Assembly: GCA_020025755.1 (NCBI GenBank)
Contig: JAHHRO010000016.1
Span: 1 to 44,371 of the forward strand
Reading direction: 5' to 3'
Length of the DNA stretch: 44,371 nucleotides
Origin: Butyricicoccus sp.
GTDB lineage: Bacteria > Bacillota > Clostridia > Oscillospirales > Butyricicoccaceae
Both the position numbers and the translations under genes were made by a program. The first letter of the stretch is position 1, and every line of letters begins with the position of its first letter. Below the pieces are notes generated by a model. That model was given only the letters and a program-made list of their open reading frames with translations. It made no database searches and was not told the DNA's origin. Shown here piece after piece: positions 7,396 through 15,315 of this stretch.

Positions 7396-9168
7396 ATGAA
7401 GAAGAAAAATCAAACAAATCCCGCAGAGGAAGCATTTATGCAGGGATACAGACAGGTGATGCAGAATCCCGTCTTGGCACCCTTGCTCGAAGAGGCAAAA
7501 CTCTACTTTGATGACAGCTATCCAATGGCACGGGAAGATTGGGCACGCATTACCAATCAGGGGGATCTCTATGCCAACAGCCATCGCCGCGCATCTCCGC
7601 AGGAGTGGGCATATATCATTGGGCATTGTCTGCTGCATCTGGCTTTGGGACATATTCGCGAGGATCGAAGCGGTGATCTGATCTGGAATGCTGCCTGTGA
7701 TTGCATCGTAACACGCTATCTGTCTGATTTGCGTATTGGTACACCCCCAGAAGAACTGTCAGGGGTACTGCCGCCCAACACCAGAGAGGAAGAGACCTTG
7801 TACCAATGGCTGAAAGAGCATAACGAGGATGCTTACTTTCATTTCTCCACGATGAGCGGCGGACGACCGGATATGCTCTGGGAACCGATCCGTTTTCGGT
7901 GGTACAATCAGTCTGTAGACTGGAAACAGCTTTTTGCAGAAAGTCTCCGCGATGCACTCCGTGTGGCAGTGGACTATGCAGGCGGAGTACATACAAAGCC
8001 GGGGGCGCACAAAAGAATGGGACCGATTCAGCGCGCACAGGAATGGTTTCTATCCAGCTATCCCTTGCTCGGCGGCGTAGCTTCCGGCTTCCGTCTGGTG
8101 GATGATCCCTTGACGGTACAGCGTATGCAGATCCCTGTGGCTGCAATCTCCATTCAAATGCAAGAGATCTATGTGAATGTGAACGTCAATCTGACCGAGC
8201 AGGAGTGGCGGTTCGTTCTGGCGCATGAGTATCTGCATGCCGCTCTGTGCCATGACGCACGGCTGGAAAAACGAGATCCTGAGCTATGGAATGTGGCATG
8301 TGACTATGTGATCAATCAGTGGCTTCGGGATATGGAGGTCGGCTCCATGCCGGAAGGTGTGCTCTTTGATGCGGAACTTCAGGGTTTATCAGCAGAAAGC
8401 ATTTATGATATTCTCGCTGCCAATCTGCGTAAATATAGGCGTATGGCACAGCGTGATATTCTTTTTTCTCCGCCTGACTGGAAAAATACAAAGGATTTTG
8501 TGGATTTGGATGCGTGGTGTCGTTCTGCTATCCAGCGTGGGCTGGAGTATCATGAGGGGCAAGGACGAGGTTATTTGCCGGAAGGCTTGATCGAGGAAAT
8601 TTGGGCACTGTCTCAGCCGCCGATCCCTTGGGATGTAAAGCTTGCCAGATGGTTTGACGAGCGATTCGAGCCATTGGAAAAGCATCGCACGTACGCACGC
8701 CTCAGCCGCAGACAGAGTGCTACACCGGATATTCCGCGCCCATCATGGCAGTATGAAGAAGCTGCACAGGCAGGACGCACCTTCGGTGTATTGCTGGATA
8801 CATCGGGGTCAATGGATCGCTCTTTATTGGCAGCTGCGTTGGGAGCAATCGCGAGTTACAGCACTGCGCGAGATGTAAACCGTGTTCGAGTGGTATTTTG
8901 TGATGCTGCACCCTACGATCAGGGCTATATGGAGGCAGTCGATATTGCAGGACGTGTTAAGGTGCGCGGCCGTGGGGGAACAGTACTTCAGCCGGGGGTA
9001 GAACTGTTGGAACATGCATCTGACTTTCCCAAGGAAGCACCGCTGCTCATCATTACAGATGGGGGCTGCGATCGACTGAAGCTGTATGGACGAGATCACG
9101 CATTTCTGGTTCCGTGTGGGTGCAGCCTGCCATTTCCGCCGCATGGACCCGTGTTTTATTTGAGATAA
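7396..9168 (+). CDS. VWA-like protein with putative metallopeptidase domain (DUF2201 type)
   Basis: The 590-residue product has three recognisable parts. An N-terminal metallopeptidase-like unit contains GHCLLHLALGH (residues 76-86). A second copy of the same fold has the full zinc motif AHEYLHAALCHD (276-287). A C-terminal VWA-like domain has the metal-ion-dependent adhesion motif DTSGS (468-472). The first copy lacks the catalytic Glu (Cys in its place) and may be structural. Such proteins pair with MoxR ATPases, as seen just upstream. I use ATG 7396, 1 base after the MoxR stop; an in-frame TTG at 7372 has no better ribosome binding site. Confidence 0.85.
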   Translation: MKKKNQTNPAEEAFMQGYRQVMQNPVLAPLLEEAKLYFDDSYPMAREDWARITNQGDLYANSHRRASPQEWAYIIGHCLLHLALGHIREDRSGDLIWNAACDCIVTRYLSDLRIGTPPEELSGVLPPNTREEETLYQWLKEHNEDAYFHFSTMSGGRPDMLWEPIRFRWYNQSVDWKQLFAESLRDALRVAVDYAGGVHTKPGAHKRMGPIQRAQEWFLSSYPLLGGVASGFRLVDDPLTVQRMQIPVAAISIQMQEIYVNVNVNLTEQEWRFVLAHEYLHAALCHDARLEKRDPELWNVACDYVINQWLRDMEVGSMPEGVLFDAELQGLSAESIYDILAANLRKYRRMAQRDILFSPPDWKNTKDFVDLDAWCRSAIQRGLEYHEGQGRGYLPEGLIEEIWALSQPPIPWDVKLARWFDERFEPLEKHRTYARLSRRQSATPDIPRPSWQYEEAAQAGRTFGVLLDTSGSMDRSLLAAALGAIASYSTARDVNRVRVVFCDAAPYDQGYMEAVDIAGRVKVRGRGGTVLQPGVELLEHASDFPKEAPLLIITDGGCDRLKLYGRDHAFLVPCGCSLPFPPHGPVFYLR

Positions 9169-9196
9169 TAGTCAGATTCTGATGAAAACAGACAAA

Positions 9197-9232
9197 ATGG
9201 ATGCCCCCTGTAACATACAGAGAAGCATCCAT
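9197..9232 (-). terminator. Probable terminator of the second blaI-M56 operon
   Basis: An 8-bp stem ATGGATGC/GCATCCAT with an inner CTGT/ACAG pairing; on the minus strand it is followed by the moderately T-rich TTTGTCTGTTTTC. It lies between the convergent VWA and M56 genes and may serve both. Confidence 0.45.
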
Positions 9233-9286
9233 CTGTGCAGTATCATTCAATTTTCAATGTCTCCAAAATTCTGGATACATATTAAA

Positions 9287-9442
9287 TCACTCTGGTTTGT
9301 ATCTTGTATTTCCTGAAAGATGATCAGGTGCGGTTGTTGAAAATACAAAAGTTATTGTTGGAACATCCACGCTGGAAGTTGCCAGCCCCTTGGCGACCGA
9401 GATATCTTCTGTTGCGCATAGAGCCATCTCTGCGGCAGTAAC
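9287..9442 (-). other. Out-of-frame C-terminal tail of the M56 gene
   Basis: In the frame shifted by one base, the minus strand reads VTAAEMALCATEDISVAKG and on to a TGA at 9287-9289. This has ordinary protein composition, unlike the Cys- and Arg-rich residues of the annotated frame. Removing one base from the GGG run at 9443-9445 joins the two smoothly (NNGSDA then VTAAEM). The tail probably belongs to the protease at 9324-10559. Confidence 0.55.
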
Positions 9443-10559
9443 GGGCATCAGAGCCGTTGTTCTCCGTGCCCCATGCGTTGTTGGGATCAATCGCCTGCGC
9501 GGATGGGGTATCCAGCTGGATCTGTCTGGAAAAGCTGCCATTAGAGGAAGGTACTTGTGGGATACGGGGCTGATTTTCAGCTGCAAATGCAGATAAGGTC
9601 AAGCTGCTTGCAGCCAATACACAAACAATGGCAGAGGTAATCAGTTTTTTGGATTTATTTCCGTTGAGCATAATAGAAAGTCTCCTTTGCAGTTTGTTGC
9701 GTGCAGGGGTGAAAGAAATCCCCAGCATTGGCTTGCGGTTGTGTTGAGAGGGGATATACGAAATCAAAAGATATCCATAATGCTTTCGCGCATTATGATC
9801 AAGGTTTTGAACGACTTCGGCGTCACAAGCGGTTTCTGCATAAAATTCCAATTCCCTGCCCAATATCCATACGATTGGGTTGAACCAGTGAATGGATCGA
9901 GATACGACCCCGAGCAGTTTCCACCAAAGATCGCGGCGTTTAAAGTGTACCAGTTCATGTGTCAGGATGAGGGATGCGCCGGATAACGGCAGTCCATCCG
10001 CAGGTACGGCAATGATCGGCCTCAAAAAACCAACCAGTATGGGTCCCTGAATCTCAGGCAGTGCCCTTAAAATCGGCTTTTGCCGCACGCCGCACGTTCG
10101 GGCGCATTGCTCTGCGAGCTGCTGAAGTTCGTCACAGACAGGTGCAGGATTCCCTTGGCAAAGCTTCCGGCGAAAGTGTTGGAACGTAAACAGATACCAG
10201 AATCCCAGTACAGATGTCCCGAGCAACCAGAAAATGACAAGCATTTTTTGTGCACCTGCGGTGAGGGAAAATGCTGTATCGCCTGTAGAAAAATCATCTT
10301 GCAGGAAGGGATCTTCGGTCACAGAAATATATTCCGAGGCAGCAGCCTCAGCAGACACCTGTATTTTTCCTTCTGATGCGGCGGGAAGAATCTGATAAAA
10401 TGGGATCAAAAACAGCAGCACGATCGCGATGCATCCCAGATACCGAAAACGCTCGTTGATGTGATCCTTTGCCAAAATGAGCAGTCCCCTGAATAATAGA
10501 TAGACACCGCTCGCGATCAAGTTTAACAGCAGCAGGGTACTGAGCAGGTAAGCAGCCAT
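9324..10559 (-). CDS. M56 family (BlaR1-like) membrane metallopeptidase, probably frameshifted near the 3' end
   Basis: The open frame gives 411 residues: N-terminal membrane helices, an M56 peptidase domain with zinc motif THELVH (LTHELVHFKRRD), a further membrane segment (SAIVCVLAASSLTLSAFA) and a short extracellular tail. The last 40 residues (from about RYCRRDG) are Arg/Cys/Asn-rich and do not look like real protein, whereas the neighbouring frame does; a one-base insertion in GGG 9443-9445 is likely. The true product would then end at 9287, about 12 residues longer. The start has a strong AAGGAGGGAGG. It pairs with the repressor gene 16 bases upstream. As with the first pair, no penicillin-binding sensor domain is present. 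Confidence 0.8.
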   Translation of the reverse strand: MAAYLLSTLLLLNLIASGVYLLFRGLLILAKDHINERFRYLGCIAIVLLFLIPFYQILPAASEGKIQVSAEAAASEYISVTEDPFLQDDFSTGDTAFSLTAGAQKMLVIFWLLGTSVLGFWYLFTFQHFRRKLCQGNPAPVCDELQQLAEQCARTCGVRQKPILRALPEIQGPILVGFLRPIIAVPADGLPLSGASLILTHELVHFKRRDLWWKLLGVVSRSIHWFNPIVWILGRELEFYAETACDAEVVQNLDHNARKHYGYLLISYIPSQHNRKPMLGISFTPARNKLQRRLSIMLNGNKSKKLITSAIVCVLAASSLTLSAFAAENQPRIPQVPSSNGSFSRQIQLDTPSAQAIDPNNAWGTENNGSDARYCRRDGSMRNRRYLGRQGAGNFQRGCSNNNFCIFNNRT

Positions 10560-10575
10560 ATAGAGTCCTCCCTCC

Positions 10576-10953
10576 TTATTGATGATCCAGCCATTCCTTC
10601 AAAGAATCCCGATCTTCCTCAGACATCTGTGTTCCCCCATATAGGGCGGCAAAGAAATTCTTGATAGAACCGTCATAAAGCGTATCCAGAATACCCTGTG
10701 CCCCATCGCGCTCATATTCTTTTTGAGATTTTATCGGATGGTAATAAGGAACCCTGCCGTTGCGTTTCGAGGTGATCACGCCCTTTTGAGTCAGACGGGA
10801 GAGGAATGTTGCTAACGTAGATGCCTTCCACTCCTTGTTATGGTGTTCAGAAAAATAAGCGGAGATTTGCGCTGCGGACATCGGTGCTTGTGCCTGCCAT
10901 AGAACCTCCATGATCTCATATTCTGTTTCTGAAAGTTTTTTGGATCGATCCAT
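10576..10953 (-). CDS. BlaI/MecI/CopY family transcriptional repressor
   Basis: The 125-residue protein matches the BlaI pattern well: a winged helix (LSETEYEIMEVLWQ, then MSAAQISAYF and TLATFLSRLTQKGVI), a YYHPIKSQKEY segment and a short helical C-terminal dimerisation part. It precedes the M56 protease by 16 bases on the same strand. It should bind the two CTACA/TGTAG-type operators seen in its promoter at 11005-11018 and 11033-11046, giving autoregulation. It is a separate lineage from the repressor at 3050-3481 and about 18 residues shorter. Confidence 0.92.
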   Translation of the reverse strand: MDRSKKLSETEYEIMEVLWQAQAPMSAAQISAYFSEHHNKEWKASTLATFLSRLTQKGVITSKRNGRVPYYHPIKSQKEYERDGAQGILDTLYDGSIKNFFAALYGGTQMSEEDRDSLKEWLDHQ

Positions 10954-10998
10954 TGTAGTGCCTCCTTATCCGAGATACGTCTATCTTGGATGAAAATA

Positions 10999-11027
10999 AT
11001 TTTACTACACAGCTGTAGAAATGTCAA
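10999..11027 (-). promoter_or_regulatory. Promoter of the second blaI-M56 operon
   Basis: On the minus strand TTGACA (11022-11027), 17-base spacer, TAAAAT (10999-11004). The spacer is almost wholly an inverted repeat, so repressor binding would block polymerase directly. Confidence 0.85.
11005..11018. promoter_or_regulatory. BlaI-type operator O1
   Basis: CTACACAGCTGTAG is a dyad with perfect CTACA/TGTAG arms, resembling the TACA/TGTA core of BlaI, MecI and CopY operators but with 4 rather than 2 central bases. It sits between the -35 and -10 boxes. Confidence 0.75.
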
Positions 11028-11032
11028 TAGTT

Positions 11033-11046
11033 CTATACCGTTGTAG
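11033..11046. promoter_or_regulatory. BlaI-type operator O2
   Basis: CTATACCGTTGTAG matches O1 at 11 of 14 positions and lies 28 bp from it, just upstream of the -35 box. Two operators at this spacing fit two repressor dimers on one promoter. Confidence 0.6.
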
Positions 11047-11205
11047 AAATAAAATATGTGCACCGTAGGATCTACAGAAAGATATATTTCTTAAAATATT
11101 AGATATAAAACATATAATGGGTGTTATAAAATCATATAAACTGGTCGGTATTGCCACTGAGAAAATAAATATAATAATAAAATAATTGAATTGGAGGAGA
11201 CTATT

Positions 11206-11289
11206 GTGGCTTTAATTAAGTGTGCAGAGTGTGGAAAGGAAGTAAGTGATAAAGCACATATTTGTATTCATTGTGGATTTCCTTTTTAA
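11206..11289 (+). CDS. 27-residue zinc-ribbon protein (microprotein or truncated gene)
   Basis: GTG 11206 follows GGAGG by 8 bases and the frame ends at TAA 11287. The peptide is KCAECGKEVSDKAHICIHCG with short flanks: two CxxC knuckles 10 residues apart, the classic zinc-ribbon found at the N terminus of many larger Firmicute proteins (MALIKC start). It stops directly after the second knuckle, so it may be a stand-alone microprotein or the surviving 5' end of a longer gene. A good terminator follows at 11365-11393. The surroundings are AT-rich compared with neighbouring genes. Confidence 0.6.
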   Translation: MALIKCAECGKEVSDKAHICIHCGFPF

Positions 11290-11364
11290 AAGGAGTTGTG
11301 CTTTCAGAGTGTCCCAAAAGCCTTTCTGTCAGTTTGGTCTGTAGTGAAGCCGCCCCAAATTTTC

Positions 11365-11393
11365 AAAATCCAAGGACATGTGCCTTGGATTTT
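11365..11393 (+). terminator. Rho-independent terminator after the zinc-ribbon ORF
   Basis: An 11-bp stem AAAATCCAAGG/CCTTGGATTTT with loop ACATGTG, followed by TTCTTTT. Confidence 0.85.
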
Positions 11394-11505
11394 TTCTTTT
11401 CAGATACAGTAAGGAAATGAGAATCATGAAAATAATTGCTTTTCCAGAAAAGGGATAGTATCACGGATGGATCTGTTGGAGTTGGAATAAGGTCGTAAAT
11501 TTTTA

Positions 11506-11534
11506 TTGAGTATTTTCTGTAATACATATATAAT
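11506..11534 (+). promoter_or_regulatory. Promoter of the helicase gene
   Basis: TTGAGT (11506-11511), 17-base spacer, TATAAT (11529-11534). The TTG at 11506, which could be mistaken for a start codon of the helicase, is thus part of the -35 box. Confidence 0.75.
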
Positions 11535-11568
11535 CACCTTATTGAGAGATTTAGAAAAGAGGGGCATG

Positions 11569-14500
11569 ATGGGAAACAATATACTTGATTATTGGTATAC
11601 AATGGAATATTTTAATCCTTGCTGGCCAGTAGATCCTAAAAAAGACACGGATTTGACCGAAGAAAAATTACCTTGGGCACAACCCAACACAAATCCAAAA
11701 TATCGTATAAGTTATGATATATATTTAGGCAAGGTCGTTACAGACACATTGACACGCTGGTTTCAGGAAGAACTCAAAATCGATATTGTAGATGATGCAG
11801 AGAGAGGAAGAACAAATACCTGTATTTTTGCGATCAAGGTGGATGAGAAAGGAAAGTATGTGTCCAAATCTTTCGCGGTGTCAACATTGGTTTGGGCAAT
11901 CTGCAAATTGGTATCGTCACATTCCATGGATCAGGAATTGAACGATCGCGAATTTGAGATGCTGCAAGAAGATATAGATAAACAGATCATTGAAGAACAG
12001 CAGGATGACGAAGCGTTTATTATAACCAAAGATTATTTGCGTAAGATTTTTAGAAACGTGTGTGCCAGACTTCAACTTCCTGATAAACTTGCGAAATATG
12101 AAGTGTGGTCATCCGAACATAGGGATCACGCGGATAAAACAGGGGCGTTTCCACCATTAAATCCTGCCACAGAATTGATGCAGAGTTTTTATTTAAAAGA
12201 TATAAAACGAGTACAGGATGATCCAACAGAAACAGTTCGGCAGTATACGAAAGCTTTGCTGGATACGCACGCTGGGCGGATACATATCGACTGTGATACT
12301 GCTCAGATGCGTACATGGGCAGATGCCAGTAAATTTCCACTGGGAGCGTGGCCGTCGACTTATAGCCCGAGTCTGATGCAGCAGCTTGGGATCAATCTTG
12401 CTATCTCAGATGAGCAAAAGATTTTTTCAGTGAACGGACCTCCCGGTACAGGAAAAACGACCCTTTTGAAAGAAATTGTAGCATCTAATGTGGTTCAAAG
12501 AGCAATTACGATGATGTCTTATCGGAATCCAGATGATGCATTTCAAAAACAAATTTTTGAAAATCCAATCGATCAGTTTAACAAAACCTTTTATGAAATG
12601 GATATAGAGCTTTCGCATTTTGGAATGATCGTTGCATCGAATAACAATGCAGCTGTGGAGAATATTTCCATTGAATTGCCCAAGTGGATCAAGAATGACC
12701 GCACTGGTCGATTTTCCGCGAAAAGTGAAGACTATGCAGAGCATACCTACTTTTCAGAGGTTGCATCTGCGTTGCTTGAGGAGCCATGCTGGGGATTGGT
12801 TTCTGCTAAATTAGGCAAAAAGGACAACATCAAAAAATTGGTCAACCGTCTTTGGTGGGCAAAGGATCAGAAAACATTAAGGCACTATTACGATGCCGAG
12901 CCTTATGATAGTGTGAAAGCGTGTGAGCGTTGGACGGAAGCGAAAAAAGCGTTTCAGAGAGCATTGGATGCAGTTGTAAAAGAACGGAGAGAGATCTCTT
13001 ATGCACAGGGGATGCTGCGTAAGAGGGAGGAAGAACAAGAAAAATATCGGTCTGTAAAATCTGCCGAGGCACAGAAAAACGATGCATATTTGCGGGCGAT
13101 CCAAAGTTTGAACAGCATTGAAGAAAAGCTTGCAGGATTAGAAGCGCGCCTGAGCATGGAGGAAGAAACTTGCGCACGGCTGAAAGCAAGAGCTCCGGCT
13201 TGGAAATGGATATTCCGAAGCCTCATGAAAAAGGATCGTATTATCTCCGCCTGGAATCAGAGCAACGAGCTGGTAAAAACGTTGGAAATCGAAATTGCAG
13301 AACGCAAGCGCAGCTGTGAGGATGCACGAAATGATAAAAATTTGTGCAAAAGAGACTGCGATGCTGCTGCTGAAGCAGTGAATAAGCAAAAGTGCATTTT
13401 AAGTGCATTACAAAAACAGCTGGAGCTTTATCAGAGGGATTTTGGGAAAAATTGGGCGGATGAAGACTTCTGGCAGGATATTTCACAGAATGAGGCATCT
13501 CAGTCGGCTTGTCCTTGGACAACTGCATCGTATGATAAGCTGCGGGAAGAACTGTTTTATCAGGCACTTATGCTTCACAAAGCCTTCATTCTGCACAGCA
13601 ATGCGGTAAAGCAGAATTTAAATCGGCTGTTTACCGTGTGGGATAATAAAATTACGGGGGATGATCGAAATGCTGCATATGCGCATCTATTCAACACCTT
13701 ACAGCTATTGATCCCCGTTGTATCAACCACATTTGCGTCGGTACAGTCCTTTCTGGATGGGATTGGTTCAGAAAAACTGGGGGTGCTGATTATCGACGAA
13801 GCCGGACAGGCTACTCCGCAAAGTGCAGTGGGTGCCATCTGGCGTACACAAAGGGCAATCGTTGTGGGCGATCCTTTTCAGGTGGAGCCTATTGTTACCG
13901 TTCCCAAAGCACTTCGAATGCGGTTTGCGGATGAGCATGAAATTCCTCCTGATTATCGTTTGCCCGAAATATCAGTCCAGATGTTAGCTGATCATATGAA
14001 TCGTTTCGGAGGTGAAAGAACACTAGGGGATAATATCGTGTGGCTTGGATGCCCGTTGGTCGTACACCGCCGTTGCCTTGATCCGATGTTTACCATTTCA
14101 AATGAAATTGCATACAATGGGAGAATGTTCTCTAAGACACAGGTGCCGAGTCTGGAGAAGAAGTTTTTGTTAGAGGATTCTGTATGGCTGGATTGCAAAG
14201 GTTTAGAGCAGGGAAATCAGGATCACACCGTCTTGGAGCAGATCGCACTAGCAGGACAATTATTTGAAAAGGCAATCGAGGTTTACAACGGCCTTCCAGA
14301 TCTATATTTCATCACACCCTTTACATCGGTAGCACGTCAATTGTCAAGAATGCTTCACAAGATCATCAGACAGAAGAGCTTGCCTATGGATGACAGCATC
14401 GTGAATGATTGGGTTAATTCGCATTGCGGTACCATTCATACATTCCAAGGCAAGGAGGCGGCAGAGGTTCTTTTGATTATGGGATGTGATCTGGATCGTG

Positions 14501-14703
14501 GGAAAGGTGCTGCACATTGGGTTGGTCAGAAGCCGAACATTATCAATGTTGCGGTTTCGCGTGCAAAATATCGTCTGGGGGTCATTGGAGATCACACGCT
14601 TTGGAGTGGTATTGCGTATGTTCAGAATATCTGTGAACATGTGCCTGTAATCACTGTGGAAGATTGGATGACAAACCATGGTGGTCGCCCTATAAGAAAT
14701 TGA
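11569..14703 (+). CDS. Large SF1 (Upf1/Dna2-like) helicase of unknown role
   Basis: The 1044-residue product has an unrecognised N-terminal region (1-270), Walker A GPPGTGKT (290-297), a long helical, coiled-coil-like insertion (about 450-630, rich in K, E, R), Walker B DEAGQATPQSA (from 743), a VGDPFQVEPI motif III, and C-terminal motifs TIHTFQGKE (955-963) and NVAVSRAKYRL (from 993). This order is that of SF1B helicases acting on RNA or DNA. I start at ATG 11569 (AGAGGGG 4 bases away; ATG 11566 is the alternative). It stands alone with its own promoter and terminator and appears lower in GC than its neighbours. A defence or RNA-repair role is possible but is only inference. Confidence 0.82.
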   Translation: MGNNILDYWYTMEYFNPCWPVDPKKDTDLTEEKLPWAQPNTNPKYRISYDIYLGKVVTDTLTRWFQEELKIDIVDDAERGRTNTCIFAIKVDEKGKYVSKSFAVSTLVWAICKLVSSHSMDQELNDREFEMLQEDIDKQIIEEQQDDEAFIITKDYLRKIFRNVCARLQLPDKLAKYEVWSSEHRDHADKTGAFPPLNPATELMQSFYLKDIKRVQDDPTETVRQYTKALLDTHAGRIHIDCDTAQMRTWADASKFPLGAWPSTYSPSLMQQLGINLAISDEQKIFSVNGPPGTGKTTLLKEIVASNVVQRAITMMSYRNPDDAFQKQIFENPIDQFNKTFYEMDIELSHFGMIVASNNNAAVENISIELPKWIKNDRTGRFSAKSEDYAEHTYFSEVASALLEEPCWGLVSAKLGKKDNIKKLVNRLWWAKDQKTLRHYYDAEPYDSVKACERWTEAKKAFQRALDAVVKERREISYAQGMLRKREEEQEKYRSVKSAEAQKNDAYLRAIQSLNSIEEKLAGLEARLSMEEETCARLKARAPAWKWIFRSLMKKDRIISAWNQSNELVKTLEIEIAERKRSCEDARNDKNLCKRDCDAAAEAVNKQKCILSALQKQLELYQRDFGKNWADEDFWQDISQNEASQSACPWTTASYDKLREELFYQALMLHKAFILHSNAVKQNLNRLFTVWDNKITGDDRNAAYAHLFNTLQLLIPVVSTTFASVQSFLDGIGSEKLGVLIIDEAGQATPQSAVGAIWRTQRAIVVGDPFQVEPIVTVPKALRMRFADEHEIPPDYRLPEISVQMLADHMNRFGGERTLGDNIVWLGCPLVVHRRCLDPMFTISNEIAYNGRMFSKTQVPSLEKKFLLEDSVWLDCKGLEQGNQDHTVLEQIALAGQLFEKAIEVYNGLPDLYFITPFTSVARQLSRMLHKIIRQKSLPMDDSIVNDWVNSHCGTIHTFQGKEAAEVLLIMGCDLDRGKGAAHWVGQKPNIINVAVSRAKYRLGVIGDHTLWSGIAYVQNICEHVPVITVEDWMTNHGGRPIRN

Positions 14704-15037
14704 TTTGAGGATAAGCTGGTAGAAGAGGATACCACAAAGACAGCGAGTTCCCAGCCGGCATTAAGATTTCAGATGTAGCAGTACAGTTATGTGCACGTTC
14801 CACAAATGGCAATTGCAAGCGCGGCTGCGTGTGAGCAATCAGTGGCAGGAGAACGGACGCGGCTGCGGCTGATACATTGCAGAACCTGCTGAATCCAACA
14901 AGAAAACAGGCATAAAAAAGAGGGTGCTGCCATCGCATAATGCGAGGGACGCACCCTTTTCTTAATTATTATGTAATTTTCAGATAGCCCGTGGAAACAA
15001 GCTGCTTTAAGTACTTTAGAAGCTGTAAAAATAAAAG
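14704..15037. other. Non-coding gap after the helicase gene
   Basis: I find no convincing gene in this stretch. After the helicase TGA, the same frame stays open for 24 further codons to a TAG; another frame gives short peptide-like fragments broken by stops, perhaps a decayed gene end. A terminator occupies its second half. Confidence 0.5.
14922..14956 (+). terminator. Terminator downstream of the helicase gene
   Basis: GGGTGC/GCACCC outer stem with an inner CGCA/TGCG hairpin, followed by TTTTCTT. It lies 220 bases after the helicase stop. Confidence 0.7.
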
Positions 15038-15070
15038 AAAACCGCCTTTTCGCTTAGAAAAGGCGGTTTT
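15038..15070 (-). terminator. Terminator of the tRNA-fMet gene
   Basis: A perfect 14-bp stem AAAACCGCCTTTTC/GAAAAGGCGGTTTT with a 5-base loop lies 4 bases past the tRNA 3' end. On the minus strand TTTATTTTTAC follows. It may also act on plus-strand transcripts. Confidence 0.85.
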
Positions 15071-15073
15071 TAA

Positions 15074-15149
<76 letters not shown>

Positions 15150-15189
15150 ATATCTGGTGTTTTGCACCGCTCACGTTTGGTGCTCCATT

Positions 15190-15218
15190 ATAATATCATA
15201 TCATGGTGTGTGTGTCAA
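15190..15218 (-). promoter_or_regulatory. Promoter of tRNA-fMet
   Basis: TTGACA (15213-15218), 17-base spacer, TATTAT (15190-15195) on the minus strand, about 40 bases before the tRNA 5' end. Confidence 0.85.
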
Positions 15219-15260
15219 CCCTTTTTCAAAAGTTTTTTTGAAATTGAAAGAAAATAGAAA

Positions 15261-15297
15261 GCTGGCAGGTGCATGGGTGTACCATGCACCTGCCAGC
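15261..15297 (-). terminator. Terminator after the D-Ala-D-Ala carboxypeptidase gene
   Basis: A perfect 16-bp stem (GCTGGCAGGTGCATGG and its complement) with a 5-base loop; the minus strand continues TTTCTATTTTCTTTC. Confidence 0.85.
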
Positions 15298-15315
15298 GAT
15301 GCGGAAAATCGATTG

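Noticed and set aside
11302..11421. Short frame after AAAGGAG behind the zinc-ribbon ORF
   Set aside because: It runs through the terminator hairpin and its translation has no protein-like pattern.
11506..11565. TTG 11506 as start of the helicase
   Set aside because: It has no ribosome binding site and lies in the -35 box of a good promoter; ATG 11569 is better placed.
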